Shown here: in pieces, positions 17,269 to 25,699 of the stretch
Numbering within the stretch: the first letter of the stretch is position 1
Layout of the letters: each line of letters opens with the position of its first letter
Program-made: the position numbers and the translations under genes
The notes under the pieces: generated by a model
The model's database searches: none
Told to the model about the DNA's origin: nothing
The model's input: only the letters and a program-made list of their open reading frames with translations
From: Marinilabiliales bacterium
Lineage (GTDB): Bacteria > Bacteroidota > Bacteroidia > Bacteroidales > SZUA-534
Length of the DNA stretch: 64,000 bases
Direction of reading: 5' to 3'
Assembly: GCA_003512955.1 (NCBI GenBank)
Contig: DOTG01000040.1
Span: 172,426-236,425, forward strand

Positions 17269-19734
17269 TTAGTTATGAAACATTTTAATACGGATACTCT
17301 CCTTTACGGCTTCTGCCAAACTATCATAATTGTATTCCGTAGGATTGACAGGTTGCAGAAAATTTACAGTCACCGGAGTAAACATCCGTGGAAAAACCCT
17401 TCCGGAGGGTAATGCCCGGTAAGCTCCACTGATAGCTACAGGAACCACAGGAACACTCAGTTCCTTGCTTAAAATGGCAAAGGTCCTTTTAAAATCGCCC
17501 AAACTTCCATCTTTGGAGCGGGTCCCTTCGGGGAAGATGATCACCTTGCGGCCCATCTTCAATATCTCGGCCAGTTTCTGGATCGATTCTTTCAAATCTT
17601 TATTCAAGTCCATCACTACCACATTGTTCCGGTGGGCCATAAAACGCAAAAACCAGTTATTTACATGTTTCTTTTTGGCATAAAAATAGGTGTCGCGCAT
17701 GGTTTTATTACGGATTAACGAGGAGACAAACAACCCGTCGAAAAAGCTTTGATGATTGGGGGCAATAATACACGGTCCTTCAGGAATATGCTCCATGCCA
17801 TCTCCCTTGAACCGGAAATAAATTTTGAAAAAAACCTTCGACGAACTGTTGATCATGGACTGGGTAAACCATGCCTTGGGTAGTTTCATGTGAACCTTTT
17901 CCTTTAAAATTGCAGACCAGTCGATGCTTTCAACTTTATGTTTCAGCTTGTTATCGCTGATAAAATCAACCAATTTGCGGATGGATGGGAACTTCAACAA
18001 TTTATCTTCCTCAATTTTTACCCCAAAGGTTTTGTCAATAAAATCTATCAAGCTCAGTTTTCCCAATGAATCAAGCGCAATGTCAAATTCCAGATGGTCA
18101 TCGGGACTGATTTCCATGTTGGTCTGGCCCTCGATAAAAATTTTTATAGTCTTGTATTCCTCAGTGTCGGGATCGGCAGCTTTCTTTTTGGTCTTGGTTG
18201 GTTCACTAATAATCTCGGCCAATTTGAAACGCTGGATTTTCCCCAACCGGGTACGTGGAATCTCAGTTTTGATTAATGTAAACTGTAAAATCCGTTTGTA
18301 AGGACTCACCCCCTGGTTGTATTCCGAAATCACTTTGTCTTTAAAAAACTGGACAGGGTCTTTAACTTCGTTGTTTGAAAGTTGATTGTAGTCAGGAACA
18401 ATCACGGCATGCAGTTGGTTGTTGTGTAAAATCACGGCAGCCTCGGTAATAAATGGAGACGACTTTTCCAGTTTATCCTCCAGTTCCACAGGGTTGATGT
18501 TTTTACCATTCGACAAAACAATGATTTCTTTTTTGCGGCCAGTAATATACAGGTATCCTTGTTTATCAAGATACCCTAAGTCGCCGGTATGTAACCAGCC
18601 ATCGATAATCACCTGGGCAGTTTCCTCCGGGCGGTTGTAATAACCTTGCATAACATTGGGGCCTTTGGCCACAATCTCATCATTGCGGATTTCAATCTGA
18701 ACTCCTTGCAGTGCCTGCCCAGGTGTCCCAATGCGTGCCTTTCCCGGACGGTTGAAGGTTATCATAGGTGCCGATTCGGTCATTCCATAACCTTCCAAAA
18801 CTGTAAATCCAAGGTTTGTGAAAAAAGCACCTACTTCGGGGCTTAAGGCAGCACCCCCGGAAACCATAATTTCCAGGTATCCGCCAAAACCATCATGCAC
18901 TTTCTTGAATATTTTCTTCGAAAACTTCTGACTTTTTAGTTTTGATAAGATGGCATAAAACACCCGCCCGGCAATACTTGCAAATACCTTGGCTTTTAAT
19001 CCTTTATAAATAACCTCGTAAAGCCTTGGAACGCCAATCATAATTGCCACCTGATTGTTTTTCAACGTTTCCAGCAAATCGGACGATTGCATGGAGGGAG
19101 ACATCACCATGGTGGAACCCACGTGAAGTGGTGCTATCATAGTCCCCAGCAATGGCAAAATATGGTGCAGAGGCAATAGCATCAAAACTTGCCTATCGGC
19201 GGTATAAACCTTGACATCCTGGGTTACCCCATGAAGATTTACCAATAAATTGGTAAAAGACAGCATCACCCCTTTAGGGCTTCCGGTAGTACCTGATGTG
19301 TAAATAATAACAGCCGTCTTTTCGTTATCGGTGGGCACTTGCCAGGAACTCAATTCATCGGTGAGATTGGGGGTTACCTGATCAAACACAATAACATCGG
19401 GTTGGTAGTTCACTTTTCCCAAAGCCCCGGATAAATCTTTGCTTTTGGTATCGGAAGTGAAAACCACTTCCGGTTGGCAGTCGTTCAGGATGTATGCAAC
19501 ATCTTCCTGGGTTGACATATAGTCGATGGTGACCACGGCACAATCGTTGAACCACCCGGCATAAAAAGCAAAAAGCCATTCAGGGCGGTTTTCGCTATAG
19601 ATGGCTATTTTACGGTATCCTTTATTACCAAAAAGCCCCGCATACTGGTTTATACTTTTCGACAATTCACGGTAGGTCAACTTATTATCTCTCGATATAA
19701 AGGCAACCTTTTCGAGGTTTGAAAAATTTATCAT
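17269..19734 (-). CDS. Fused acyl-activating enzyme, acyl carrier domain and PlsC-type acyltransferase
   Basis: An 821-residue three-part protein. Residues about 1-510 are an AMP-binding acyl-CoA/acyl-ACP synthetase: IIYTSGTTGSPKGV (about 143-156), GYGMTE, and WLHTGDLGY. Residues about 525-600 form an acyl carrier-like domain with the DSL phosphopantetheine site (555-557, IALDSLGKLS). Residues about 620-821 are a PlsC/LPLAT acyltransferase with NHQSFFDG (660-667) and FPEGTRS (734-740). The protein could activate a fatty acid, hold it on its own carrier and transfer it to a lysolipid. Compare E. coli Aas, which has the catalytic domains in the opposite order and no carrier. It is monocistronic. 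Confidence 0.88.
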   Translation of the reverse strand: MINFSNLEKVAFISRDNKLTYRELSKSINQYAGLFGNKGYRKIAIYSENRPEWLFAFYAGWFNDCAVVTIDYMSTQEDVAYILNDCQPEVVFTSDTKSKDLSGALGKVNYQPDVIVFDQVTPNLTDELSSWQVPTDNEKTAVIIYTSGTTGSPKGVMLSFTNLLVNLHGVTQDVKVYTADRQVLMLLPLHHILPLLGTMIAPLHVGSTMVMSPSMQSSDLLETLKNNQVAIMIGVPRLYEVIYKGLKAKVFASIAGRVFYAILSKLKSQKFSKKIFKKVHDGFGGYLEIMVSGGAALSPEVGAFFTNLGFTVLEGYGMTESAPMITFNRPGKARIGTPGQALQGVQIEIRNDEIVAKGPNVMQGYYNRPEETAQVIIDGWLHTGDLGYLDKQGYLYITGRKKEIIVLSNGKNINPVELEDKLEKSSPFITEAAVILHNNQLHAVIVPDYNQLSNNEVKDPVQFFKDKVISEYNQGVSPYKRILQFTLIKTEIPRTRLGKIQRFKLAEIISEPTKTKKKAADPDTEEYKTIKIFIEGQTNMEISPDDHLEFDIALDSLGKLSLIDFIDKTFGVKIEEDKLLKFPSIRKLVDFISDNKLKHKVESIDWSAILKEKVHMKLPKAWFTQSMINSSSKVFFKIYFRFKGDGMEHIPEGPCIIAPNHQSFFDGLFVSSLIRNKTMRDTYFYAKKKHVNNWFLRFMAHRNNVVVMDLNKDLKESIQKLAEILKMGRKVIIFPEGTRSKDGSLGDFKRTFAILSKELSVPVVPVAISGAYRALPSGRVFPRMFTPVTVNFLQPVNPTEYNYDSLAEAVKESIRIKMFHN

Positions 19735-19774
19735 CCTGCTATTATTTTTATGTACCCTTCTGCTATTAAAAACA

Positions 19775-19782
19775 CGAAGATA
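19775..19782 (-). promoter_or_regulatory. Possible -7 element for the acyl-activating fusion gene
   Basis: On the minus strand the motif TATCTTCG differs from TAnnTTTG at one position. The same variant stands upstream of the DUF1015 gene (24531-24538). Confidence 0.3.
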
Positions 19783-19952
19783 GCAGAAATGTTAAAAATC
19801 AAACATCTACCCATAAAATCAGGATCGGCTATACGCGGTCTTTCTATCAGTTAAGTATTAATAATCAAGGCACTAAAACGAAATCGCTTCGTCAAAAATA
19901 AATATTTAATTTTCTTCAAACAAAGATGTTGGAACCATCGGGAAAATGATTT

Positions 19953-19960
19953 TACCTTTG
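19953..19960 (+). promoter_or_regulatory. -7 promoter element for the HEAT-like gene
   Basis: TACCTTTG matches TAnnTTTG exactly, 12 bp before the ATG at 19973, and excludes the in-frame start at 19946. Confidence 0.55.
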
Positions 19961-19972
19961 CAAAAAAGAATT

Positions 19973-20488
19973 ATGGAAAAAGCAAAGAATCCCCAATTTT
20001 CGCAACTCCTGAAAAATTCCGATAACGCCAAGATACTTGAAACCATTGGCGAATTGCGCGAAGAGGGAACCGAACAGGTACTTGAAATATTGGCTCAATT
20101 ATTCATCGACAATCCGGATTCCGAGATACGTTCGGCTATTACCCAGTTTTTTTGCGATTTAAAGAATCAAAGTTCCGCCGAAACGGTGATAGCTCTCATC
20201 AATAACAAACATCTACATAAAGCCAAACAGATGCTGGTTTCCAGCTGCTGGCAAACAAGGTTGAACTACATCCTGTATCTGGAGACTTTTATTGATTTGG
20301 TAATGACCGAACCTTTTGAAATTGCTTTTGAAGCCTTTACCGTGGTCGAGAATATCGAATGCCGGGTATCGGAAGGGCGAAAAAAGGAACTGAAAGATTT
20401 TATTTCGTCTAAATTGGATGTTTGCCGCGAAGGTAACCTGGTTCTGGCCGATGATTTGATTTCGATTGTGGAACAGTATGAGGAGTAG
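19973..20488 (+). CDS. Small helical HEAT-repeat-like protein
   Basis: A 171-residue, apparently all-helical soluble protein. The pattern LEILAQLFIDNPDSEIRSAI followed by FFCDLKNQSSAETVIALIN resembles HEAT-type helix pairs (residues about 25-120). It has no signal peptide and no catalytic motif. I know similar short proteins as conserved in Bacteroidota without a function. It is transcribed alone from the motif at 19953-19960. Confidence 0.65.
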   Translation: MEKAKNPQFSQLLKNSDNAKILETIGELREEGTEQVLEILAQLFIDNPDSEIRSAITQFFCDLKNQSSAETVIALINNKHLHKAKQMLVSSCWQTRLNYILYLETFIDLVMTEPFEIAFEAFTVVENIECRVSEGRKKELKDFISSKLDVCREGNLVLADDLISIVEQYEE

Positions 20489-20620
20489 CAGTTGAGATTG
20501 ACAATCATCAATTAAGAATAAAGGCGACGGGAAACCGGGATAGGAAAATATTTTCATTCACAAATATTTCAAACAAAAATAGTGGGTGATTGTCATTAGG
20601 GATTATCAAAACTTAATGAT

Positions 20621-21061
20621 ATGGCAAAAGTTAGCACCTATTTAAATTTTCCCCGGCATACCGAGGAGGTTTTCAACTTTTATAAATCTGTTTTTGGTGG
20701 CGAATTCAGTGGCAACGGTATTGCCCGGCTTGGCGATTTACCCCCGGGAGAAGGGATGCCCCAATTGGCCGAAGCCGATAAAAACCTGATAATGCACATT
20801 GAACTACCGATACTCGGCGGGCATCTACTTATGGGAACCGATGCCCCGGAGTCCATGGGATTCCATGTAAATTATGGAAATAATATCCATATTAATTTAG
20901 ACCCGGATACGAAAGCAGAAACAAAAAGATTGTTCGAAGCATTGTCGGCCGGGGGCAAAGTAACCATGGAACTACAGGAGGTCTTTTGGGGAGCCTATTA
21001 CGGAAGCTGTACCGATAAATATGGCATTCAATGGATGTTTAACTGTACCGCAAACTCGTAA
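20621..21061 (+). CDS. VOC-family (PhnB/glyoxalase-like) protein
   Basis: A 146-residue protein of the vicinal oxygen chelate superfamily, PhnB-like branch. The order STYLNFPRHTEEVFNFYKSV, FGGEF, MHIELPILGGHLLMGTD, NIHINLDPDT and the end WGAYYGSCTDKYGIQWMFNC is characteristic. Such proteins bind small ligands or metals; no activity can be read from the sequence. It stands alone. Confidence 0.88.
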   Translation: MAKVSTYLNFPRHTEEVFNFYKSVFGGEFSGNGIARLGDLPPGEGMPQLAEADKNLIMHIELPILGGHLLMGTDAPESMGFHVNYGNNIHINLDPDTKAETKRLFEALSAGGKVTMELQEVFWGAYYGSCTDKYGIQWMFNCTANS

Positions 21062-21082
21062 TAGGTTTTAGACACTAAACCT

Positions 21083-21129
21083 GAGACATGAGGCCTTAGA
21101 TGATTTGCCTATCTAAAATCTCATGTCTC
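21083..21129. repeat. Inverted repeat between convergent genes
   Basis: GAGACATGAG (21083-21092) is mirrored by CTCATGTCTC (21120-21129), with an inner TTAGA/TCTAA pair. There is no T run directly after it, so it may be a poor terminator or a member of the dispersed repeats whose phrases recur at 3091 and 23091. Confidence 0.55.
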
Positions 21130-21140
21130 TATTCCCAAGT

Positions 21141-22121
21141 CTATTCAAAATTTGAAAAATATTTCATGAATTGCGAGCGCTGATAAACGGTAGAATCGGG
21201 AATGGAACGGTAGCTCATCAAACCACGGATGCTGTCCACTGAATCGAATCCCCGTTGACGCATCCATGCTTCAGTTCCGTCCAGAATCTTATGGATTTCG
21301 CCCAAGCCTTTGGCATATAAAACAGAACAAACCTGCACGGTGTTCGCGCCGGCCAAAAGCAGCTTTATCATGCCATCGGCATCGTGAACCCCGGTAGATG
21401 CCGAATAATCAATCCCTTTAACCTTATCGGAAATGATGGCAGTCCAACGCAACGGAAAACGGATGTCGGCCTCTGACGAAAAGACGTTGGAATTGGTCAT
21501 CTCCATGGTATCGGTATCGATATCGGGTTCATAAAAACGGTTAAACAGCACCACCCCTTTTACGCCGATACTCTTCATGCTATCCACCACATGAATCAGA
21601 TTGGTAAACTGGTTGGTTAACTTTACCGACACCGGGATATTCGATTTCTTAACAATTTGTTTGATGATGGAAAAATATTCTTTTTCAATATCAGAACCCG
21701 ATTTTTTGCGGTCATCGGGTATGATGTAAATATTCAGCTCCAAAGCATCGGCTCCGGCAGCTTCAAACTGTTTGGCAAATTCAACCCATCGCTTGTCGGA
21801 ATATCCATTGATGCTCACGATTACGGGAATGGAAACCGATTTTTTTGCCTCTTTAATTAACGCCAAATGTTTTTCGATGCTGTTGGCGGTAACGTATCCC
21901 TGCAAATAATCGTACGCTTCGGCATTATCTTTCCCGATGCGCTGTAAATGCGCTGCTTCAAAGTTAATCTGTTCTTCAAAGATTGATTTCAAAACAACTG
22001 CGGCAGCCCCCTGTTTTTCGGCTTCCTTAATTTTTTCAATGGAATTGGTAATACCCGAACTACTTACAATTAATGGATTTTTGAGATTCAATCCAAGATA
22101 CTTTGTCTGTAAATTTGCCAT
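21141..22121 (-). CDS. Dihydroorotate dehydrogenase-like flavoprotein
   Basis: A 326-residue FMN-type TIM barrel. It begins LQTKYLGLNLKNPLIVSSSG, continues with AAAVVLKSIFEEQI and VIVSINGYS, and has SVKLTNQF and a phosphate-binding end. It is closest to the dihydroorotate dehydrogenase-like family often found beside, but distinct from, PyrD; true substrate unknown. A promoter motif TATATTTG lies at 22150-22157. Confidence 0.8.
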   Translation of the reverse strand: MANLQTKYLGLNLKNPLIVSSSGITNSIEKIKEAEKQGAAAVVLKSIFEEQINFEAAHLQRIGKDNAEAYDYLQGYVTANSIEKHLALIKEAKKSVSIPVIVSINGYSDKRWVEFAKQFEAAGADALELNIYIIPDDRKKSGSDIEKEYFSIIKQIVKKSNIPVSVKLTNQFTNLIHVVDSMKSIGVKGVVLFNRFYEPDIDTDTMEMTNSNVFSSEADIRFPLRWTAIISDKVKGIDYSASTGVHDADGMIKLLLAGANTVQVCSVLYAKGLGEIHKILDGTEAWMRQRGFDSVDSIRGLMSYRSIPDSTVYQRSQFMKYFSNFE

Positions 22122-22149
22122 GACTTTTCCTTTTGGTTTTACTGAGTAA

Positions 22150-22157
22150 CAAATATA
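22150..22157 (-). promoter_or_regulatory. -7 promoter element for the dihydroorotate dehydrogenase-like gene
   Basis: On the minus strand TATATTTG is an exact TAnnTTTG match, 28 bp before the ATG at 22121. Confidence 0.5.
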
Positions 22158-22229
22158 AAAATTTAAAGTTATGGGGTAAAAATCACCGGTGTTTTATTTT
22201 ACACACAGTTTCAACCTGTATTACCCAAA

Positions 22230-22892
22230 TTACCTGGAACCAAAAATGCTGCTGCCTATCCGCACCAGGGTGCTACCCTCCTGAATGGCAATGAGGTAAT
22301 CGCCCGACATGCCCATAGATAATTCGCAAAAAGCCGGGGCTTCATTAAAAAATTCTTTTTTCAAAGTTTCGAAAATAAGTTTCAGGTTTTTGAATTCTTT
22401 CCTGATTTGAGCCTCATCCTGGGTATAAGTGGCCATTCCCATTACCCCGCAAATTGAAATATGTTCCAGTTTCTGAAATCCATCACCTGTTAAAATCTCG
22501 CGGGCTTCCTGAAGGTTGAGCCCATATTTGGTCTCCTCCTCGGCAATATGGAACTCCAACAGACAAGGGATGACACGTTGGCTTTTCCGGGCCTCTTTAT
22601 CAATTTCCTGAAGCAGCTTGAGGCTTTCCACCCCATGAATGAGCGAAACAAACGGGGCAATATACTTTACCTTATTCGTTTGCAGGTGGCCAATAAAATG
22701 CCACTCGATATCTTTAGGAAGGTCGGCCTGTTTATCGCGGAGTTCCTGCGGGCGGTTCTCGCCAAACACCCGCTGACCGACCTGGTAGGCCTCCATAATG
22801 GCTTCGTTGGGTTTTGTTTTTGAAACCGCTACCAATCTCACTCCCTTGGGGATGGTTGCCTGAATAGCCAAAAGGTTCGTAGCAATGGACAT
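22230..22892 (-). CDS. YggS-family PLP-binding protein
   Basis: A 220-residue PLP homeostasis protein, a single TIM-barrel alanine racemase-like fold. LVAVSKTKP holds the PLP lysine; FGENRPQEL, WHFIGHLQTNK and the phosphate-binding end LSMGMSGDYLIAI follow. The ATG at 22892 was chosen because an upstream TTG start at 22913 would lie inside the promoter motif TATTTTTG (22911-22918). Family members buffer pyridoxal phosphate and affect amino acid balance. Confidence 0.92.
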   Translation of the reverse strand: MSIATNLLAIQATIPKGVRLVAVSKTKPNEAIMEAYQVGQRVFGENRPQELRDKQADLPKDIEWHFIGHLQTNKVKYIAPFVSLIHGVESLKLLQEIDKEARKSQRVIPCLLEFHIAEEETKYGLNLQEAREILTGDGFQKLEHISICGVMGMATYTQDEAQIRKEFKNLKLIFETLKKEFFNEAPAFCELSMGMSGDYLIAIQEGSTLVRIGSSIFGSR

Positions 22893-22910
22893 AAATTGTG
22901 TTTTATTATG

Positions 22911-22918
22911 CAAAAATA
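22911..22918 (-). promoter_or_regulatory. -7 promoter element for the YggS-family gene
   Basis: TATTTTTG on the minus strand matches TAnnTTTG and lies about 18 bp before the ATG at 22892. It also explains away the upstream TTG as a start. Confidence 0.55.
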
Positions 22919-23064
22919 GATTTTACGCCTGAACAAATCTCTATTTCTGATGAAAAACACGGCAGTTTTGTTTGCTTAAATTGCATTGAACCCAAAAACG
23001 TTTCCAAACTTCGTGCAATAATGAACTGAATTCATTTATTTATGAGCTTATTTGTTCATTTGGA

Positions 23065-23139
23065 AATGGTTGAATGGTTAATTACTAATTGTCTCGTGTC
23101 TCTAAATCCCGTGTCCGAAATCTTGATACGGATTACTTG
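23065..23139. repeat. Diverged dispersed intergenic repeat
   Basis: The 305-bp gap between the DUF1015 gene and the YggS-family gene holds phrases (GAATGGTTAA, then GTCTCGTGTC and ATCTTGATAC) that recur inverted at 3091-3186. Nothing else was recognised in this gap. Confidence 0.4.
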
Positions 23140-23218
23140 TTACTATCGCAAAACAAAAATGGATGAACTTAAAAAAGTCCATCCATCAGTCGTATTTCAA
23201 TTCAAATAGGAAAAAGCG

Positions 23219-24466
23219 CTACAATTCATGTATAACCAAACCTGAACGCAATTTGGGTTCGAACCAGGTGGTTTTCGGGGGCATAATATTCCCTGAGTCG
23301 GCAATGTCAATCAACTGCTTCATGGAAACCGGATAGAGGGCAAAAGCTGCCATCATTTCGCCACTATCTACCCTGCGCGATAATTCATTTAACCCTCTGA
23401 TACCGCCCACGAACTCGCACCGGGTAGTTGTCCGCAGGTCTTTAATCCCTAAAATTTTATCCAATACCTGATTCGATAAGATATTTACATCTAATACCTG
23501 CAACGGATCATTATCGTTGTAAGTCCCCGCTTTGGCATTAAGCTTATACCAGTGCCCACCGATGTACATGCTGAATTCATGGAGCTTTGCCGGATGATAG
23601 ATACCCGTTCCCATATCGGTTATATCAAATACACCGGCCAGTTTCTTTTTAAATTCCCCGTCCGATAAACCATTCAGATCTTTTACCACGCGGTTGTAAT
23701 CAATAATCTTTAACTGGTTATCGGGAAAATGCACTGCCATGAAAAAGTTATATTCTTCGTTGCCCGTATGGTTGGGGTTTTGGGTTTTCTTTTCCAAACC
23801 AATCCGGGCGGCGGCGGCGGTACGGTGGTGGCCGTCGGCCACATAGGTAAAAGGTACTTTTGCCGCAAACAGTTCTTCCAGTTTTTGGTTGGTGGCGGCA
23901 TCGTCAATCACCCACAGATGGTGGCCAAAACCATCTTCGGCCACAAAATTGTATTCCGCGGGTTTGTTCTTTACAATGCCGTCAACAATGGCATCAATTT
24001 CGGGAACCGCCCGGTACGAAAAAAATACCGGTTCGATGTTGGAGTTCAGGTACCGGGTCAGAATCATCCGGTCCTCCTCCTTGTCGGGACGCGTCAGTTC
24101 GTGTTTTTTAATAACCCCGTTGTGGTAATCGTCGCAAGCCGCGGCACCTACAATCCCGTATTGGGTGCGGCCATCCATGGTTTGGGCATAAATGTAATAT
24201 TTAGCTTCGGCATCCTGTTTCAACCAGCCTTTTTGTTTAAACAGGTTGTAGTTTTCCACCGATTTGTTGTAAACTTCTTCGGAATGGATGTCGGTTCCGG
24301 CGGGGCAATCAATCTCGGCGCGGGTAATGTGCAGCAACGACTCAGGTTTCCCCTTTGCCATTTGTGCGGCTTCGTCGGAGTTCATCACATCGTAAGGCAG
24401 ACAAGCTAAAGTTGCTGCGGTTTCTTTTGGGGGACGTATCCCTTTAAACGGTTTTATAATTGCCAT
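23219..24466 (-). CDS. DUF1015-family protein
   Basis: A 415-residue soluble protein of the DUF1015 family. Diagnostic stretches are IIKPFKGIRPPKE, LPYDVMNSDEA, the YIYAQT segment, VADGHHRTAAAARIG and DLRTTTRCEFVGGIRGL. DUF1015 members are usually found with serC and serA in Bacteroidota, which links them to serine metabolism; the exact reaction is not settled to my knowledge. Here serA-serC lie 19.6 kb away on the same strand, with the island between. Confidence 0.88.
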   Translation of the reverse strand: MAIIKPFKGIRPPKETAATLACLPYDVMNSDEAAQMAKGKPESLLHITRAEIDCPAGTDIHSEEVYNKSVENYNLFKQKGWLKQDAEAKYYIYAQTMDGRTQYGIVGAAACDDYHNGVIKKHELTRPDKEEDRMILTRYLNSNIEPVFFSYRAVPEIDAIVDGIVKNKPAEYNFVAEDGFGHHLWVIDDAATNQKLEELFAAKVPFTYVADGHHRTAAAARIGLEKKTQNPNHTGNEEYNFFMAVHFPDNQLKIIDYNRVVKDLNGLSDGEFKKKLAGVFDITDMGTGIYHPAKLHEFSMYIGGHWYKLNAKAGTYNDNDPLQVLDVNILSNQVLDKILGIKDLRTTTRCEFVGGIRGLNELSRRVDSGEMMAAFALYPVSMKQLIDIADSGNIMPPKTTWFEPKLRSGLVIHEL

Positions 24467-24530
24467 GTCATTTGAATTAAATAGTTATCAATAAATCTAC
24501 CGGGAAATCATTTTTTTTGATATTCCGATG

Positions 24531-24538
24531 CGAAGATA
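24531..24538 (-). promoter_or_regulatory. Possible -7 element for the DUF1015 gene
   Basis: TATCTTCG on the minus strand, one mismatch to TAnnTTTG, 65 bp before the ATG. It is the same variant as at 19775-19782. If real, the DUF1015 gene has its own promoter despite separation from serC-serA. Confidence 0.3.
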
Positions 24539-24610
24539 ACAGTTGCGTCATCATGTAATCTTTGTTTTAGGAATGTTATGTAACAAGGTGCGAAAATGTT
24601 ATAAAAACAT

Positions 24611-24640
24611 TAGATGTAACACCGACCTCCGGTCGGTTTC
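24611..24640 (-). repeat. Short inverted copy of the GC-rich repeat at 43330
   Basis: On the minus strand this reads AAACCGACCGGAGGTCGG followed by TGTTACATC, close to AAACCGGCCGGAGGCCGG followed by CGTTACATC in the tandem repeats at 43330-43555. It contains the palindrome ACCGACC/GGTCGGT. Confidence 0.6.
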
Positions 24641-24647
24641 CGAAAAA

Positions 24648-24672
24648 TAGAGATGTTGCATGCAACGTCTCT
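24648..24672. repeat. GTTGCATGCAAC palindrome
   Basis: A 25-bp near-perfect palindrome (TAGAGATGTTGCA / TGCAACGTCTCTA, one G-T pair) directly abutting the transposase remnant. I know this sequence type as a common dispersed palindrome in Bacteroidota, often next to REP-associated transposase genes. Confidence 0.6.
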
Positions 24673-24838
24673 ACACCGTGGAATTATCGTAATTTTCATT
24701 CACATGGTCGGGCATTACCACATATCCGCCCAATTCCACGTTTTGTTCATGATTTTTAATTTCATATAATAACACATCGGCCAAAATACCGGTGCCCGAC
24801 AATTGCATTTCACCATTTGCGATATTCCCAAAATCATG
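24671..24838 (-). pseudogene. Remnant of a RAYT/IS200-like tyrosine transposase
   Basis: Fifty-five codons open on the minus strand, without a start. They read HDFGNIANGEMQLSGTG, then EIKNHEQNVELGGYVVMPDHV. This matches the middle of REP-associated tyrosine transposases, in which GxIxNGEMxL and YVVMPNHVH (HUH motif) are conserved. The second His of the HUH motif is lost and the frame stops shortly after. It lies in the 485-bp gap after DUF1015, at the left edge of the island. Confidence 0.65.
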
Positions 24839-24882
24839 TTCATCTATCAATCACAAAAATCAGGACTCATCTCCGCTTATTG

Positions 24883-24937
24883 TTGAAGCGGGCTACAATC
24901 CTTGAATAACCTACTGCCCCGGCTATTATTTTTATAC
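24883..24937 (-). repeat. Partial copy of the island spacer repeat
   Basis: The stretch AGCGGGCTACAATCCTTGAA and the following ACCTACTGCCCCGG is nearly identical to 29085-29152 and similar to the outer halves of 27083-27325 and 29716-29962. Here it lies just downstream of the GNAT gene. Confidence 0.65.
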
Positions 24938-24951
24938 ATTGTGCACCGTAG

Positions 24952-25515
24952 TTATTTAAGTTTTTTTCTCATTACATAATAATCATCATACTCCTTTTTT
25001 ATCTTAAAATCATTATTCTCATATAATTGTAAGGGTCCTCTATAATGTCCTTCACATGATAAATTCCCTTTCCCGGGATAAGCTTCAATAAAATCATAAT
25101 CCTGATTTGAATAGTCCATGCAGATTTTATCTATAATTTTTTGCGCTATCCCTTGTCTCCTATAATCTGGATGTATTAAAAAACACACAATCGAACATAC
25201 CTTATCATTAGAATTATCAATCAAATCATAATACTTTAGCAATCGTTGATAATTCAATCTGTTATTTGCATTGCACCATCCTATTGGTTTATTGTCAGAA
25301 TAAGCCAAATAACCTGTCATTTTGTTATCATTAACAAATTTAATCACTGAAGAACGGTTTTCCTCCCGGTTCCATTGTTCTTTAGTCCCTATGAAATGAT
25401 ATGAAAAACAATAACATATTGACCAATCAGGATTCTCTTCGAATATCATATTATCAAAGAAAAACAAATAATCGTCTAATAAGTCTGGTGTTAATGGTTT
25501 TATAATTATATCCAT
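24952..25515 (-). CDS. GNAT N-acetyltransferase in the cassette-like region
   Basis: A 187-residue GNAT protein: PIGWCNANNR in the core strand, VCFLIHPDYRRQGIAQKII as the acetyl-CoA loop, and LYENNDFKIKKEYDDYYVMRK as the usual C-terminal strand pair. IEAYPGKG occurs between them. AT-rich. It is a single gene between palindromic spacers, like its neighbours. The substrate is unknown. Confidence 0.85.
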   Translation of the reverse strand: MDIIIKPLTPDLLDDYLFFFDNMIFEENPDWSICYCFSYHFIGTKEQWNREENRSSVIKFVNDNKMTGYLAYSDNKPIGWCNANNRLNYQRLLKYYDLIDNSNDKVCSIVCFLIHPDYRRQGIAQKIIDKICMDYSNQDYDFIEAYPGKGNLSCEGHYRGPLQLYENNDFKIKKEYDDYYVMRKKLK

Positions 25516-25555
25516 TTCTAATATATTTTTTCCTCTCGGTGTCCGTCCACACTAT

Positions 25556-25690
25556 GGTGCACAACGTTGACGGTATGAGGTCGTGGCGGATTTCCAACGG
25601 GAATCTGTCCGACCGATACGAAAGGTACAAAAAAGATTCGACTTGTCGAATCGCTGTAAACCCGCCATACCTTATACCTTGGGTTAGCAC
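25556..25690 (-). other. attC-like palindromic spacer
   Basis: Between two minus-strand genes. In gene orientation it runs GTGCTAACC...CGTTGTGCACC, with an imperfect stem between (GGTATGGCGGGTTT against AAATCCGCC and CATACC, with a bulge) and an inner hairpin GATTCGAC/GTCGAATC. The two ends match the ends of the spacer at 26256-26389. This is the layout of an integron attC site, but the core boxes deviate from RYYYAAC/GTTRRRY, so this is a suggestion. Confidence 0.4.
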
Positions 25691-25699
25691 CTGTGCCTA

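Noticed and set aside
23729..24409. Long plus-strand open frame opposite the DUF1015 gene
   Set aside because: Shadow of DUF1015, whose family match is clear; the opposite frame has no recognisable domain.
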